The translations under genes were made by a program, and so were the position numbers. From Mesostigma viride (lineage: Eukaryota; Streptophyta; Mesostigmatophyceae; Mesostigmatales; Mesostigmataceae), in NCBI GenBank assembly GCA_009746045.1, contig RPFO01000938.1:396242-460241 (forward strand): a stretch of DNA of 64,000 nt, in the 5' to 3' direction. Every line of letters begins with the position of its first letter. Within the stretch, counting starts at the first letter, position 1. The notes beneath the pieces are model-generated. The model was not told where the DNA came from and ran no database searches. It saw only the letters and a program-made list of their open reading frames with translations. Positions 62,967 through 64,000 of the stretch are shown in pieces.

Positions 62967-63106
62967 GTTCCTCCCGTTAGGCGTTTCCATTGGTCTTATC
63001 GTAGTATAGAGATTTGCCATGGCTCTGTATATAGGTTTATAGCTGGGCGTTTGCTTTGGTTTGAGTGATTTCACTCTGTTGTACAAGTAATTATATTTTT
63101 AATATA
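61741..63106 (+). mobile_element. Family D LINE, 5'-truncated
   Basis: Longest D copy. Its 3' end is TTATATTTTTAATATATATA. Downstream is antisense ORF2 palm-A sequence (GTCAACAAAAATGAAGACC). No matching TSD is found on the left, where satellite ends, so the left junction may be a later rearrangement. Confidence 0.7.
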
Positions 63107-63236
63107 TATAGTCAACAAAAATGAAGACCAGTGAGCGGCAAACCCTCAGGGCAAACTTAGGCGACGCACCTCCTCTGGACATCAACCGGCGCGCGACAAA
63201 TACAGCCATGACAATGTTACGACCACGACGGAATTA
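63107..63236 (-). pseudogene. ORF2 palm-region fragment
   Basis: About 130 bp match 56520-56650 (GTCAACAAAA-TGAAGACCAG ... GGCGACGCACCTCCTC ... GACCACGACG), read in reverse as the N-terminal side of RT palm A. Confidence 0.6.
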
Positions 63237-63402
63237 ACCCGGCCATCTGAGACATGGGAGGAGTCGCGGAGCCGGTCGAGCGTTTGTTGCTTTAGCTGTG
63301 CCGCGATGGTGGAGGGAGCGGTGGAGGTGGTGTGGTGCTTCAGCGTATGCGGGCCCAGGTCTGGGCATGGGAGCCGGAGTATCGCTGGTTGGTCCAGCGG
63401 AT

Positions 63403-63569
63403 TAAAATTAAAATTAAATTAAATTATAACATGACTCCGTTGGGAGATCATGTAGTAGCACATATTCCCGTGCACGCATGGATGGATGGAGGGGGGGGCA
63501 AAGCCGCGAAACCGAACTAATCTAACTCTACTAAGCTAATCTAATCTAGAAAACCCTACTTATTCTACT
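63403..63569 (-). mobile_element. T3-type LINE 3' end with 9-bp TSD
   Basis: CCAGCGGAT occurs at 63394-63402 and 63570-63578. TTAAAATT-type tail, GACTCCGTTGGGAG hairpin, then 3' UTR. Confidence 0.75.
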
Positions 63570-63602
63570 CCAGCGGATGCCTGCTGCATATGGGCGGTGA
63601 TG

Positions 63603-63817
63603 CCACGCTCACATGGGTCTTATTGCACCCACAGTTTGCCGGATCGTTAGCATGTCCTTTTAGCTAGCGTGCCCGAATGCAGCTGTGGCAAGCCTTTGGC
63701 ATGAAGGAGACTGGGGGTCTCTGCCCTTTCTCCTGTTGTGCACACACAGGGATTATTAAAAGCATTTAGGTGCTCCCTGACTCCCCAACGGGAGCACGTG
63801 TTTAATTAATTAATTAA
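63603..63817 (+). mobile_element. T4 LINE 3' end with TSD
   Basis: TGGGCGGTGATG at 63591-63602 and TGGGCGGCGATG at 63818-63829. The 3' UTR matches 29605-29830 and ends in the T4 hairpin and a TTAA tail. Confidence 0.75.
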
Positions 63818-64000
63818 TGGGCGGCGATGTCCTTCACCGCCTGGGCGGTGAGGCCTGCAGTGTAATTTTGCAGGCACTCAATGGCGATGGCGTTGTCGTG
63901 GATCGAGGCGCTGGTCGATGTCGAGGAGCTGGGCTTTGATGTCGGCGCGGTGGAGGTGGATCGAGGCGGCAGTGGAGGTGGATCGAGGCGAGTCCTGAGG

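Larger units (their letters stand above)
63240..64000 (-). pseudogene. LINE ORF1 fragment, split by two tails, runs off the window
   Basis: In reverse: AIAIECLQN-TAGLTAQAVKDI (63830-63900) and, after the insertions, a segment around HHTTSTA...AAQLKQQTLDRL (63260-63345), matching the ORF1 linker at 40900-41040. It is interrupted at 63403-63569 and 63603-63817. Confidence 0.65.

Overview
The window is eukaryotic nuclear DNA. It has GT-AG introns, a plant-type (AMT1) ammonium transporter, non-LTR retrotransposons, TIR transposons and very long microsatellites. A green-lineage alga is the most economical reading, mainly because of the AMT1-type gene; this is inference. No rRNA, tRNA, CRISPR or operon structure was recognised.

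Only two host genes are convincing. One is a two-exon WRN-exonuclease-fold gene (19669-22406, +). Its 2-kb intron holds a cluster of broken, AT-rich bacterial-type gene pieces: one like ribosomal protein L24, one like a RecD2 helicase with an intact P-loop motif, and one unidentified. The other is a four-exon ammonium transporter (33792-36475, -, 492 codons after splicing). Two weaker candidates are a first exon at 16102-16179 (-) and a 55-residue zinc-ribbon ORF at 57421-57588 (+).

Nearly everything else is mobile DNA inserted into mobile DNA. I resolved it by pairing target-site duplications (TSDs). The main players are: (1) LINE-like retroelements whose ORF1 and ORF2 appear on separate copies. 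Their 3' ends carry a short GC hairpin followed by a TTAA-, TTTAA- or TTA-type microsatellite. I call the tail types T1 (ACTCCGTTGGGAGT), T2 (GCTCCGTGGGGAGC), T3 (CCTCCGTTGGGAG), T4 (CTCCCGTTGGGGAG) and T5 (CACGTGACGCAGTCACGTG). (2) Family C, known from 3' ends finishing in GTTGTCTCCTTG, which occurs down to 12-nt insertions with TSDs. (3) Family D, the C-terminal restriction-like-endonuclease end of another LINE. (4) TTAA-flanked, piggyBac-like non-autonomous elements. (5) Two large TIR elements (5158-12702 and 42650-50475) with inverted arrays of diverged ~175-bp repeats. (6) A fossil Penelope-like reverse transcriptase.

Layout: 1-4.9 kb, nested LINE tails, family D and a TTAA element. 5.2-12.7 kb, a large foldback-like TIR element. 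12.7-19.6 kb, tails, microsatellites and unassigned DNA. 19.7-22.4 kb, the exonuclease-fold gene. 23.2-33.5 kb, a nest up to four levels deep inside one ORF2 fragment. 33.8-36.5 kb, the ammonium transporter. 37.6-41.5 kb, Penelope-like and LINE fossils. 41.6-56.7 kb, one minus-strand ORF2 copy split by about 13 kb of later insertions. 57.9-61.7 kb, a 2.2-kb GGGA-type purine array plus satellite. 61.7-64 kb, family D and ORF1 fragments.
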